A DNA stretch of 64,000 bases from Myotis daubentonii (Eukaryota; Chordata; Mammalia; Chiroptera; Vespertilionidae), in assembly GCF_963259705.1 (NCBI RefSeq), contig NC_081851.1, forward strand, positions 13,614,145 through 13,678,144. The letters run 5' to 3'. Each line of letters opens with the position of its first letter. Positions within the stretch are counted from its first letter, which is position 1. The notes beneath the pieces were generated by a model. The model saw only the letters and a list, made by a program, of their open reading frames with translations. It made no database searches and was not told where the DNA came from. Shown in pieces: positions 1 to 11,518 of this stretch. A program made the translations under genes and the position numbers.

Positions 1-95
1 TTTCTCTCTCATGGATGTTTCTAACTCTGTATCCCTCTCCCTTCCTCTCTGTAGAAAATCAATAAAACTTATTTAAAAAAAATTCTTTAGAAAAA
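1..95 (+). repeat. Ves-type SINE, 3' tail
   Basis: Only the pyrimidine-rich end and A-rich tail are inside the window (TCTCTCATGGATGTTTCTA, then CCCTCTCCCTTCCTCTCTG and AATCAATAAAACTTATTT). This ending recurs in the other Ves SINEs of the window. The 5' tRNA-like part lies outside. Confidence 0.8.
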
Positions 96-738
96 AATCT
101 TTAGTTGTTTTTTTAAAATGAATTACTGAATCTTCTGAAACTTATTTTGGCTTTTGCAAAAGTTCAAAAAATTCCACATTCTTTTTATAGTTTCTTCCTT
201 CGTTGATTTTTTTTTTCTCCAATACTGGAAAAAGATAAAAAAATAAAGGCATGTTGAAAGAAGAACATAAAAAGTTCTCCGTAATTTCACATCCCACAGT
301 TAGATAATAGTATGATCTTTTCCCTTTGTTTCTTTGTGGTTTTTTTGTTTTTATATAGGTATGTATATGTATGCACAGTATAAAGTTGCCAAATTTGGAA
401 TTATATATTCAAATGTGTATGCACATATATTTATAAAAATGTATGTACACATACTTTTTGCTTCCCCTTGTTCTTAAAATTATACCATAAACTTTCCCGC
501 ATATTCTAAGAGAGTCCTATCTTAATGGCTTTGTAATATTCCAGCATATGTTTAAATCACAATTCAGATAACCAAAATTCTATCAGTGGTCATTTAAGTT
601 TTTCCCACTTGTTCAGTGTTATGAATAATAAAAAGAATCAGCACTTTTTAAACTTTTTCTGTTTTTTGAATTAAAGAAAACTAATTTTAAAATCACTAGA
701 AAATCCTTTGAGAATAGAAATGTTTTATTTTGCACTTT

Positions 739-870
739 GCAGTAGAGTAGCCAGTAGCCGCATATGGCTATTGAGCTCTTGAGAGGTGCTTAGTGCAACT
801 TAGGAGCGTGATTTCACCTTTTACTTCATTTTAAATTAGCCACATGTGGGTAATGACTCCCTTATTGGTC
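739..870 (+). mobile_element. MER5A-like hAT-Charlie remnant
   Basis: The segment contains AGTAGCCGCATATGGCTATTG near its start and AAATTAGCCACATGTGG near its end. These are the inverted-repeat-like ends of the short, ancient, non-autonomous MER5 family. The copy is degraded. Confidence 0.65.
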
Positions 871-904
871 AAAGCAGAACTTGAGAGCGCCGAATCCTAA
901 CCAC

Positions 905-1196
905 TAGACCTCCAGGGACTGTGGTACATAGAATGAACAACATAAACTGATGAACAAAAACAGATCCAGAGACAGAGAAACATCTATCAGACCATCAAAC
1001 CCTAAAGGGAAGGTAGGGGAGGGTGGAGGTAAGAGGGGGAGATCAACCAAAGGACTTATTTGCATGCATATAGGCCTAACCACTGGACATAGACAACAGG
1101 CGGGTGAGGGCATGAGTGGGGAGGGTGCGGAGGGTAATGTGGGGATAAGGACACATATGCAATAACTTAATCAATAAAGAAATTTTAGAAAAACAG
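905..1196 (+). mobile_element. L1 3' end fragment
   Basis: A 3'-UTR-type L1 tail: AACATAAACTGATGAACAAA, a G-rich stretch, GATCAACCAAAGGACTT, GGACACATATGCAATAACTT and a terminal AATAAAG with A-rich tail. The same blocks end the other L1 copies at 6.9, 19.9, 34.9, 35.5 and 50.2 kb. No coding part remains. Confidence 0.85.
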
Positions 1197-1850
1197 ACAA
1201 ACAACAAAGCAGAACTTGAAACTTGGGAGCTCAGTGCACTGCTTTGAGAATTTGCTTGTATGCAGGAATGCCCCCATCTTGTGGCCTTTTAGAATATTGC
1301 TTCTGAAATTTTGGGAACTAAGGTGTATTAGCAAGTATGAGCAAGTATTTTTTCTTGTAACGTCAGAATGTTCATAAACCATAAATGTCACCTGGTAGAT
1401 TATATAAATTATCTGGAAGTTTTAAGACTGGCATGGCTAAAAGACAGTCAGCACACAGGGCAAATGAATTGCAGGGGACAGAAAATATTTAGAAAAACAC
1501 TAAGAATAGACTCACTCTTTTGATTGGGACACAGGGAGGATTTTAAACAGAGGGACCTTGTTATCTCCCAAGTCCAACCATATTACTATGTGCAGATAAG
1601 GCTTTGTATGGTTATTCCTAGAATTAGTACAATTGGGAAATGATCACTTTTAGGCATCAAGGATATCTTTTTCCAAGAATGGCGAAATGTGAAGAGTTCC
1701 TGGAAGTTATTGCATCCTCGAAATTGCCTTGAAACATATTGTATTGGAGATTTATCCCTAAAGCACACCCCTTTGGGGAATGCTAACCAAATATCCAGGA
1801 TGCTACTTTAGTCTTTTTTTTTTTTTGGAACTTTGAAAGATCAGATTTAA

Positions 1851-1950
1851 TGCTGGGGTCCAACCCCAGCAGGTCCAGGGGTCCCCAAAGGTGTGGACGG
1901 AGTTGGCGAAGAAGGAATGACACATAGGCTGCGTTCAGGTGATCATCATA
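1851..1950 (-). mobile_element. Possible LTR end next to a minisatellite
   Basis: The segment starts with the palindrome TGCTGGGGTCCAACCCCAGCA, followed by CAGGTCCAGGGGTCCCC. TG..CA-bounded palindromic ends of this kind are typical of endogenous-retrovirus LTRs. The other end was not found, and the 13-bp tandem array follows directly. The family is unassigned. Confidence 0.4.
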
Positions 1951-1951
1951 G

Positions 1952-2192
1952 CCAGGTTCTGTAGCTAGGTTCTCTTGCCATGTTCTCTCGCTAGGTTCTC
2001 CAGCCAGGTTCAGTCGCCACGTTCTGTCCAGGTTCTCTAGCCATGTTCTCTTGCTAGGTTCTTCAGCCAGGTTCTATAGCCAGCATCTCCAGCCAAGTTC
2101 TGTCTAGGATCTCCAGCCAATTCCTGTAGCCGGGTTCTGTCCAGGATCTTTTGCCATGTTCTCTCACTAGGTTCTGTCTCTAGGTTCTGTCT
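1952..2192. repeat. 13-bp minisatellite, 19 units
   Basis: The tract divides without gaps into 19 units of the type CYAGGTTCTNTAG: sixteen are 13 bp and three are 11 bp (2017-2027, 2093-2103, 2130-2140), which fills the 241 bp exactly. Unit variants recur in order, for example the ccatgttctct type at 1978, 2041 and 2154, so there is also a longer repeat register. No coding role is visible. Confidence 0.9.
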
Positions 2193-2598
2193 ACTTTAAT
2201 CTTTAGGGCTCATTCTAAACTTAGCAGAAGAAATGGGAAAAGGGCAATAAAATGAGGTCCAATGTACTTTGTGAAACAAGGCAGAATGGCCAAACCTCAA
2301 ATCCCCTGCAACAAATGAGGTAAATTATCAAGCATTGGAAAGCTAATCCCATAGCTAGTTACTGGAATTTATTGAGCCATATGTAAGTAATGAGCAGCAA
2401 CTATCTTGTGATCTGTAATGATTGGGAACAATCAAGTTTTTATAAGGAAGCTCAGTTTTTGTTTGGTTTCAATGTCTCACATTGGCCTTGGAACAGTTCC
2501 CTGTTGCATTAGAAGAACTAATACATCTTTTGTGTTTCAATAAAAGCTATTGGCTGTTATTTATTTTTCTTTTAGGATAAGTTAGTCATAAATGACTA
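2193..2598. other. No gene seen
   Basis: AT-rich unique-looking sequence without recognisable exons or repeats. Confidence 0.6.
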
Positions 2599-3012
2599 TG
2601 GTGGGCGCCCTGGGGCTGTGGTCTCTTCTCCACATCCCGCAGGGAGGGGGAGACTTGAACCGGTTCGAGCAAGTTAGGAGGCTCTTTCGGGTTTAAAGAA
2701 TAATGAAAGACAGACATAAAATAGATTAAAAGCTTGGGCTGGGTGTGGTTTCTGACCTCTGATTCCAGGGACAGACAGACAGAGTCTGCCCTCTGGAGGG
2801 AAAGGCACAGAGAGAGCCAGCTCTGAAAGCTGTTTATTATATACTCCAATTACAGGAAGTTACATCACATCTGGGTGGGCCTGAGACATCATGAGATCCA
2901 TCCCCTTAACACTGGGCAGGAGAGTCAGACTGAGTGACATCCAATCTTTTGACTGGTCCCGCCCTCAGGGCATGGCTCTGACCTTGCCCTGAGTCCCAGC
3001 TGATGTCTATTA
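2599..3012 (-). mobile_element. Probable solo LTR, reverse orientation
   Basis: Read on the minus strand the segment has LTR order: unique U3-like sequence, a TATA-like GTATATAATAAACAGC (about 2833-2848), a CT-rich repeat region (CTCTCTCTGTGCC), then a U5-like end finishing in GCGCCCACCA. No internal retroviral sequence and no clear target duplication were found. Class is uncertain, possibly ERV2-like. Confidence 0.5.
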
Positions 3013-3331
3013 AGCCAAGTGTATTCTAAGGGCCCTTAAAAAATAAGTGATTCTCTGATAAGTCATCAGAACCCAATGATTAACATCAATTTTTTATTTT
3101 TATTTTTTGGTGGTATGTGCAGATTTGGTCTGCATTTACACCATTCACATTTCTCTTGTCAACAAATAAAAATAAATACTTCCATAGATATGTTGCCTTC
3201 CTTTTTTATGAAAAGTTATATTTATGGTACAGAAAACATTTAATAGATGTGGAATAAACAGTGTACAATAAACAGCGATCATATCTTGCCCCCTTTCTTT
3301 ATATTTTCATTTTTTAAGAAATAAGGAAACA

Positions 3332-3575
3332 CTAGGGCTGGGTAGCTCATTTGGTTGGAGCATCGTCCCATACACCAAAAGTTTCAGGTTTGATTCCCAG
3401 TCAGGGCACATACCTAGGTTGCTGGTTCAATCCCCAGTCATGGTACATACAGAAGGCAGCATTCAATGTTTCTCTCTCACATAGATGTTTCTCTCTCTCC
3501 CTCTGACTCTCTTTCTCTTTCTCTCACTCTTAAATCAATAAAACTATCAGGTGAGGATTATAAGAAAAAGAAAAA
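3332..3575 (+). mobile_element. Ves-type SINE
   Basis: tRNA-like head (GGGCTGGGTAGCTCATTTGG) with box B-like GGTTTGATTCCCAGTCAGGG, a duplicated GGTTCAATCCCCAGTCA, a CT-rich stretch and an AATCAATAAAACT tail. It lies just 5' of the first large Helitron. Confidence 0.85.
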
Positions 3576-3581
3576 ACATAA

Positions 3582-4804
3582 TCCTTATCTAATAAAAGAG
3601 AAACATGGTAATTGGTGTACAACCGCTACCCTTCCCATTGGCTAATCAGGGGCGATATGCAAATTAACTGTCAGCCAAGATGGCGGCCGGCAACCAGGAA
3701 GCTTAAACTGAACATGAGGCTTGCTTGCTTCAGTGACGGAGGACTGCAACATTCCCCACCTGCCTTGCTGGCCTCTCAGCCTGCAGTTTAAGAAACATAG
3801 TAACAAATAGAAGCTAAAAGAAAACACCCAGAAACCAGCTTTCAGGGAGCTGGGATCTCAGAGCTGGAGTTGATAGAGATGTTTCGATTGTAGAACTGAA
3901 ACAAACCAGATACCGGCTTTCAGAAGTGGAAGCCTCAGAGCTGGAGCCAGGCTAAAGCTGGCCCAGAATAAAAAAAAATAAAAAAAGAATAAAAGGAGCA
4001 GTTGGGAGCTTCAGTCACAGCCTGAAAACAGCCCTCAGCCCCTCACCCAGACTGGCCAGGCACCCCAGTAGAGACCCCCACCCTGAAGGGTGTGTGACCA
4101 GCTGCAAAGAGCCATCATCCCCTCACCCAGGCTGGCCAGGCACCCCAGTGGGGACCCCCACCCTGATTCGGGACACCCTTCACGGCAAACCACCCAGCCC
4201 CCACCCATGCACCAGGCCTCTATCCTATATAGTAAAAGGGTACTATGCCTCCCAGCACCGGGATCAGTGGAGCCGCGAGGCCTCCCGGCACCGGGATCCG
4301 CGTGACAGGGGGCAGTGCCCCAACCCCCTGATCGGTCCTGCTCTGTGTGTGACAGGGGGCAGTGCCCCAACTCCCCTATCGGCCCTACTCTGTGAGTGAC
4401 AGGGGGGAGCTCCTCAACCCCCTGATGGGCCCTGCTCTGTGCTTGACAGGGGGCAGTACCCCAACTCCCCTATCGACCCTACTCTGTGCGTGACGGGGGG
4501 AGCTCCCCAACCCCCTGATTGGCCATGCACTGTGCGTGACAGGGGGTGACACCAGAACCTCCCCATCGACCCTGCCTTGAGAGTGACAGGGGGCAGTGCC
4601 CCAATCCGCCAAACAGCCATAGCCTGAGCCCGACCAGGGGCTGCACCTAGGGATTAGGCCTGCCCTCTTCCACCCGGGAGCAGTCCTAAGCTAGCAGGTC
4701 CTTATCTCCCGAGGGGTCCCAGACTTTGAGAGGGCACAGGCCAAGGAGAGGGACCCTCCCCCTCCCCCCCTGAGTGCACAAATTTTTGTGCACCGGGCCT
4801 CTAG
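3582..4804 (+). mobile_element. Composite HeliBat-type Helitron, 1.2 kb
   Basis: The element begins TCCTTATCTAATAAAAG after an A and ends CTAG (4801-4804) before a T, the A^T insertion rule of Helitrons. Ahead of the end is the perfect hairpin GTGCACAAATTTTTGTGCAC (4774-4793), then CGGGCCT. Inside, at 4212-4223, a decayed end (GCACCAGGCCTCTA) abuts a second start (TCCTATATAGTAAAAGGG), so two Helitrons are joined head to tail. No Rep/helicase coding sequence is present, so it is non-autonomous. The same composite occurs at 11516-12687. Confidence 0.9.
4302..4625 (+). repeat. About 48-bp tandem repeat inside the Helitron
   Basis: Seven units start with TGACAGGGGG or a near variant (about 4302, 4350, 4398, 4446, 4491, 4537, 4582), each followed by a gene-free CCCCAAC...CCCTGCTCTGTG block. 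Open frames across the array on both strands are a by-product of the repeat. The second composite Helitron has nine units. Confidence 0.85.
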
Positions 4805-4827
4805 TACAATAATAAAGAAATATTAGC

Positions 4828-6897
4828 CATTGCAATTAGGCAAGAAGAAGAAATGAAAGGCATCCAAATTGGAATAGAGGAAGTAAAACTGTCCTTATTT
4901 GCAGACGACATGATATTATACATACAAAACCCTAGAGACTCCATCAAAAAGCTACTAGACTTAATACATGAATTTGGCAATGTAGCAGGATACAAAATTT
5001 ACCCCAATAAATCTGAGGCATTTCTATACACCAGTAGTGAACTTTCAGAAAGAGAGATTATTAAAACAATGCCGTTTACCATCGCACCAAAAAAAATTAA
5101 GCTACCTAGGAATAAACTTAAAGAGGTAAAAGACCTCTACTCAGAAAACTACAGGACGTTGAAAAATGATATAGAGGAAGACATAAACAGATGGAAGAAC
5201 ATACCGTGTTCATGGATTGGTAGAATCAACATCATTAAAATGTCCATGCTACCCAAAGCAATCTGTAAATTCAACGCACTTCCCATTAAAATACCAACGG
5301 CATACTTCATAGATCTAGAACGAACTCTCCAAAAATTCATCTGGAATAAAAAAAGACCCTGAATAGATGCAGCAATCCTGAAAAAGAACAAAGTAGATGG
5401 GATCTCAATACCAGATATCAAGATGTATTACAAAGCCACTGTTCGCAAAACTGCCTGGTACTGGCACAGAATAGGCATATAGATCAATGGAATAGAATAG
5501 AGAGCCCAGAAATTGGCCCGAACCAATATGCTCAATTAATATTTGACAAAGGAGGCAAAAACATACAATGCAGCCAAGATAGTCTCTTCAATAAATGGTG
5601 TTGGGAAAATTGGACAGATATATGCAAGAAAATGAAACTAGACCACCAACTTACACCATACACAAAAATAAACTCAAAATGGATAAAGGACTTAAATGTG
5701 CGACAGGAAACCATAAAAATTCTAGAAGAATCCAAAGGCAACAAAATCTCAGACATATGCCGAAGCAATGCCTTCACTGATACTGCTCCTAGGGCACTTG
5801 AAACTAAAGAGAAAATGAACAAATGGGACTACATCAAAATAAAAAGCCTCTACACAGCAAAAGAAACCATCAACAAAACAACAAGAAAACCCACTGTGTG
5901 GGAAAACATATTTGCCAATGTTATATCTGATAAGGGCCTAATCTCCAAAATTTATAGGGAACTCATACAACTTAACAAAAGGAAGGTAAACAATCCAATC
6001 AAAAAATGGGCAAATGACCTAAATAGACACCTTTCAAAAGAGGACATTCAGAAAGCCAAGAGACATATGAAAACATGCTCAAAGTCACTAATCATCGGAG
6101 AGATGCAAATCAAAACAACAATGAGGTACCATCTCACACCTGTCAGACTGGCTATCATCAACAAATCAACAAATGACAAGTGCTGGAGAGGATGTGGAGA
6201 AAAAGGAACACTCGTGCACTGCTGCTGGGAATGCAGACTGGTGCAGCCACTAAGGAAGACACTATGGAGTTTCCTCAAAAAACTGAAAATGGAACTCCCA
6301 TTTGACCCTGTGATCCCACTTGTAGGAATATATCCCAAGAAACCAGAAACACCAATCAGAAAGGATATATGCACAACTATCTTCATAGCAGCACAATTCA
6401 CCATAGCTAAGATTTGGAAACAGCCTAAGTGCCCATCAGCAGATGAGTGGATTAGAAAACTGTGGTACATCTACACGATGGAATACTATGCTGCTGTAAC
6501 AAGGAAGGAACTCTTACCATTTGCAATGGCATGGATGGAACTGGAGAGCATTATGCTAAGTGAAATAAGCCAGTCAATGAAGGAAAAATACCACATGATC
6601 TCACTCATTCATGGATAATAGATACCATTATAAACTCTTGAACAATAATAGATACAGAGGCAGAGCTGCCTCAAACAGATTGGCAAACTGCAGCGCGAAG
6701 GCCGGGGAGGGTTGGGGGGCAGGAGGTAGGGGGGTAAGAGATCAACCAAAGGACTTGTATGCATGCATATAAGCATAACCAATGGACATAAGACACTGGG
6801 GGATAGGGGAGGCTAGGGGACTGTCTAGGGCGGGGGAAAAAAATGGACACATATGTAATACCCTGTGTAATACTTTAAGCAATAAAAAAAAGAATAA
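4828..6897 (+). mobile_element. 5'-truncated L1 (ORF2 C-terminal half and 3' UTR)
   Basis: Starts inside the reverse-transcriptase domain of ORF2 and keeps the catalytic FADD motif (near 4900). After an in-frame stop near 5362 and a shift, a 328-codon frame (5632-6618) covers the ORF2 C terminus, with the cysteine/histidine knuckle C-x3-C-x7-H-x4-C (encoded near 6180-6235). The 3' UTR ends in a poly(A)-like tail near 6890. It begins about 23 bp after the Helitron CTAG. It is a dead copy. Confidence 0.92.
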
Positions 6898-7640
6898 GTA
6901 GTGTGTTATAAAAGTTATATTCTTTGGTTTAAAAAATGAGAAAAATTGTGTGGATCCAAAACTTTACCAATTTTACCCATTTTTAAATAAACTACAGATA
7001 TTCAAACCAATAAAAATAAAATTTACTTACAAAAAAAAAGAAATAAAGGGTATATGATCAAGACAGGGATAAAGGGAAAGGAATATAAATCTTCGTGGTC
7101 GGAAAAAAGGGAGAGGCAAGTTAGGGAGGAGAGGGTGGGTGCATTAAATGCAGCATTTCATGGCGTTAGACCAAGCAGAGCTGGCCACTGGAGGCTTGTC
7201 TTTGACCTCAACATGCTTCTTTCTGCTCCAAAAGGCACTCTTTCGTTGTTCCGTCGCTAAATTGTCATCCCGGATAACCAAGGGAGGAAGGATAAAAACA
7301 CAGAAAACAGCAAGTTAATGAACTGAATAATGGACAAATGACGCTACATTCGCCAAATGTACTTGGGAAGTCAGAATCCAGTCCAGCCCGGGAGAGACAG
7401 CAACATTCCCCCCAGCACAACCAGCATCAGGGCCCGGTGAACCCTTTCTGCTCCGACTCCAGTCAAGTGTTGGAGTGGCAGCTGGAGCCAGGGCTCCACG
7501 TAGCACGAGAGGAGCATTCTGTACTGCTCAAGGAGTCGATGTCTTAGACTGCTTCGCCATTTCCATGGGTTACATTATTAAGCAAGGGTGTTTATTGATG
7601 TAGGGGGCAGCTCTCCTTACTCATCCGCTTTTTTGTCCAA
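6898..7640. other. No gene seen
   Basis: A-rich L1-tail sequence, then unique sequence. Short frames show no recognisable protein. Confidence 0.6.
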
Positions 7641-7644
7641 TGTG

Positions 7645-7830
7645 TTCGTATTGATTTTCAGAGAGGGGGAGGGAGAGGGAGATAGAAACATCAATGACGA
7701 GAAAGATGGATCGGCTGTCTTCTGCACGCCCATACTAGTGTGCCCTGACCGTGAATCAGAAGGTGATCTCCTGGTTCATGGGATGATGCTCACCCAACTG
7801 AGCACACCAGCTGCGCTTACTCATCCATTT
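7645..7830 (-). mobile_element. Ves-type SINE, degraded
   Basis: Reverse-oriented: ATTTTCAGAGAGGGGGAGG, then ACATCAATGACGAGA, then remnants of the tRNA-like head (CCTGGTTCATGGGATGATGC). Confidence 0.75.
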
Positions 7831-7969
7831 TAATGACAGGCTCCCTGACATCCTGTCTCACACACAACTAAATCCTGCTCCTCTCCAAACACTTAGTGGC
7901 ATGTTTCTGGCCTGCTGCATGCAGTGAAACAGTCCACCTGGACTCCTCAGTCATAATACTTCTTTTTAA

Positions 7970-8222
7970 AAAGTCCTCACGGGAGGATATTTCCCATTGG
8001 TCTTTAGAGAGAGAGTGGATGGGAGGACGTAGGTGAAGGGAGGGAGAGAGCAAGAGAGGGAAACATCGATGGGAGAGAGATACATCCACTGGATGCCTCT
8101 CTCACAAACCCCAACCGCGGTCAGGATCAACCCTGCAACCAAGGTATGTGCGCTTGACTGGAAATCTAAGTTGCGCCCCTTCGGTCCTTCGATGCTCTAA
8201 CCACTGAGACAAATGGGCAGGC
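7970..8222 (-). mobile_element. Ves-type SINE
   Basis: Reverse-oriented: purine-rich block with AAACATCGATGGGAGAGAG, then CAACCGCGGTCAGGATCAA and CTCTAACCACTGAGACAAATG, the reverse of the tRNA-like head. Confidence 0.8.
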
Positions 8223-10985
8223 TCACTAAGAATTCTGGTACCTCTCACAGCCTCTTATGGCAGGATGACTTTGCACATAATGAAAATACCTACCTCTATC
8301 TGATACCAAAACATCCTCAAACTCAAGCATTATTCCAGTGTAGATCGCGCCACATCCTCTCCTCTTGGTTTAGCCCTCACAGCCTTTAAGTTCTAGTCTT
8401 ATGAGAGCAGACAATTGGTCTAGGGACTTCCTCAACACGTCAATCCATGAACAGAAGGGATTTCTCCAGTTCTGATGGAGGATTCCAGTGCACAGCTGCA
8501 CCTCTGCTATTTCTTCCCCCACAGCGCCACCTGCTGACACAGCTCACACCACAGAGAAGGGACCCACTCCTCAGTGCTGGGGCCCCAAGTTGGTTGAGCA
8601 TCTTCAGGGACCAAAGCAGCTTGAAGGGCAGGCAGTGCTCACAGCTGTTAAGAGATCGGGCCCCGGAACCTGTCAGATGCGGGTTAGGGTCCCAGCTCCA
8701 ACACTGATTCTCTGGGCCAGTGCTGACCCTGGTCAAGCATTCCTGAGCTCACCTCCCAGCACTGAACAGGGGACAGGAATGGAGCCGACCTCCCACGGCA
8801 GCTAGAACTCAAGGAGACGGATAAAGTGGGTCAACTACCGAAAGGCTGCTGAGCCCAGAAAGCCCCCTTGCACGGCTGTCATTACTAACTGCAGCCCCTG
8901 ACCTGCTCACTCACGGATCCAAACCACAGCGGGGATCTGTCAAACAGTTTTTTCTCAGAAGGTTTTGCTAACTCAATTGGGCTGATTATAGCTCATTCAT
9001 CAACTTAGCCAATCACACCAGTGGACGTGATACATGTCCAAAAGTGAGAGGAGCCAGTATGAAAACCCGAGGCCACAGAACCCTCTGGAGAAAACAAATG
9101 CTAACAAGGCAGTAAGCTTCATGATCATTTACCTGCACGTGAGTGTTTCCCTGACTTCACCTCCTGTGAGACCGGGAATGCAAGCAGCAGCCCCCAGACA
9201 GTGTGCCCGCGTGCGCACACTTCATTTCTGCATCTCGAGTGACACAGCAGGACTTGCAGTGGTGACTGCCACCAGGAACGGCTGGTGCACCCGTCACACT
9301 CACAGGGCACCTTGTCACGGCCCCGGGTCCTGTCAGGGCCTGTCACCCCAGCCCCTGGGAGCCCACGAGTCTCGGGCCTGGCCCGGTCTTCAGAAAGTCC
9401 TAGTGTCCTTCATCAAATTGTTAACTTCCTCAGGGGGCATGTTTGGCAGGTTTATAGGCAAATAATCAATAAAATGATATTTCAAAGTGAATGTGAAAAC
9501 TAAACCACCTTTCAGTCGATGGCTTTGTTTAATTGGTTCTAAGAGAACCCCCCACCCCCCCGCCAACCTTCCATCTCTGAAATCAGGGTGCAGCTTGGAG
9601 CATCCCTCCCAGTCACTTTCTGCTGGTGGCGATTCTGACAAAACCCTCACTGCCACCACCCGATCACTTTCTTTCTATGAGCACAAAATCGGGCAGCTGA
9701 CAGCTGACAGCCTCTTAGATCCCAGGAAACATAGGCAGCACATGCAGCTGCAAATCCACTGTGGACCCAATGGCTCACTCCCATCACAGCCCTCAGTGAG
9801 CAGGTCCAGCGCCCCCTGGTGGGAGGACTCAGGGCCAGGTCAGGTGGGAGAAGAGAACCACACCTGCTTTTCAGAGCCACAGCAATAGCAGAGCCTGAGC
9901 CTGGCTGAAGGCCTGGCAGATGTCCTCGACGGGTTACATGGGGGCTCTCCCGACAGAAATGGCTAATCCGAGGCCTGGCAGAGACCAGGAGCCCCAAACA
10001 CATCCTCTCCTGAGCGTGTCTCCGCGGTAACTGTCTGGAGATCCGCTCTGGATATCCGAGGACCCACCACAGTGTATGTGATGGGGAGGCTCCTCATGCT
10101 GAAGGAACTAAATGGTTCTGGATGAAACTGCCACCACAGTGACGTGGGCTTACATGTTATTCTTGGGTGTTCACACACCTGAGGGGGCAGATGGGGGCGT
10201 GCGGAGCCCCCTTCAGGCTCCAAGCACACGTGTGTGCACCCAGCTTGCATCTCGTTGGTTCTGCCCTGACCTCAAGGAAGGCCTGAGATCCTCCCCTTCA
10301 CTGCCCTCCTGCAGCCAGGCCAGCCCCTCCTACCTTTTGGTGGGGGCACACTGCGGGCGTCTCCCTTCTCCTCCCAGTATGAGCATGATGGGGTAGCCTC
10401 CAGGGGCCCAGGAGGGCTGTCTGCAGGTGACTTGGCTTGTCTTCGTGAGCCATCTCTCTGGCATTGGAACAATTTGAGGAAGGCTCTGGCTCGACTCCAG
10501 CGCTTTTTCCTATTAGGAGTAGAGGGTTAGGACACTGCCAACCCCCACTGCCCCTCCAGCCGGGGAAGCGGCCCTTCACTTGGGGTTCAGCACCAGGTTC
10601 CCCACGAATCTGCATCGCCAGCACCAGGATCATCGCATGTGGCCTCAGGCCGTGGAGCACCATTTGCAGTTCATTCACACAGACCCAGGGACAGGAGAAG
10701 CGTTCTCTGTGGCAGAAACCCGCACTAGCCTCTCGGGAAACAGAACCTCACATGCAGCCTCCACTCTGTGTCACCGGGAGGCACCGGGAGAGGTGCTGTG
10801 CTCATCTAGGTGTGCTGGCAATTGTGCATCCCAGGGCCATGTCAGGGAGAGTCAGGGCCTCCTCATTTCCCGCTGGAGCTCCCAATAGGTGAGACAGCCG
10901 GGCAGACTTAGCCCCTTCTGGGCACTGGGGAGTCTGGGTGAGGGGGGAACAGGGTGGTCCCAATGGGCCATGTGGATGAAAAAGA
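8223..10985. other. GC-rich stretch, no gene recognised
   Basis: Several open frames of 90-140 codons occur on both strands, but they overlap, lack splice-flanked exon shape and match nothing I recognise. High GC explains the openness. It lies downstream of the 3' end of the coiled-coil gene at 15.6 kb. Confidence 0.55.
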
Positions 10986-10987
10986 GT

Positions 10988-11258
10988 GGACACTGGCTGG
11001 TGTGCCCCAGGGGTTAGAGCAGTGGCCCAAGCACTGAAGGGTCAAGGGTTTGATTCTGGGTCAAGGGCTTGTACCTGGGTTGCAGTTTTATCCCTGGACC
11101 CACTGGGGGCGTGTGCTGGATGGCAACCAATCAATGTGTCTCTCATATTGATGTCTCTCTCATTGATGTCTCTCTCTCTTCACCAAAACCATTTGTTCCG
11201 CTCTACTCTCTCCAAAAATCAATGAAAAAAATCCTCAGGTGAGGATTAAGCAAAATTA
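10988..11258 (+). mobile_element. Ves-type SINE
   Basis: Diverged head (CTGGCTGGTGTGCCCCAGGG), box B-like GGGTTTGATTCTGGGTCAAG, CT-rich end and AATCAATGAAAAAAATCCTC tail. A second copy follows within a few bases. Confidence 0.8.
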
Positions 11259-11261
11259 AAA

Positions 11262-11471
11262 TAGCCCTAGCCGGTTGGGCTCAGTGGGTAGAGCATCACT
11301 CTATGGACTGAAGGGTTCTGGGCTCCATTCTGGTCAAGGGCACATACCCGGGTTACAGACTCAATTCCCGGTGGGGGGTGTGCAGGAAGCAGCCAATTAA
11401 TGATTCTCTTTCATCACTGATGTTTCTCTCTCTCACCCTCAGCCTTTTTCTCTGAATTCATTTAAAATATA

Positions 11472-11480
<9 letters not shown>
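11262..11480 (+). mobile_element. Ves-type SINE
   Basis: Good head GCCCTAGCCGGTTGGGCTCA, box B-like region, TGCAGGAAGCAGCCAATTAA and a CT-rich end. Its A/T tail runs into the (AT)n tract that received the second composite Helitron. Confidence 0.88.

Positions 11481-11515
<35 letters not shown>
11474..11515. repeat. (AT)n microsatellite
   Basis: About 20 AT units immediately 5' of a Helitron start. AT repeats resume after the Helitron end at 12688, so the tract was split by the insertion. Confidence 0.95.

Positions 11516-11518
<3 letters not shown>

Noticed and set aside
4035..4620. Overlapping open frames of 70-110 codons on both strands
   Set aside because: They fall in the Helitron's 48-bp repeat array; a repeat length divisible by three opens frames without coding meaning.
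9034..9888. Open frames of 130-143 codons
   Set aside because: GC-rich DNA with frames open on both strands at once; no exon-like borders.
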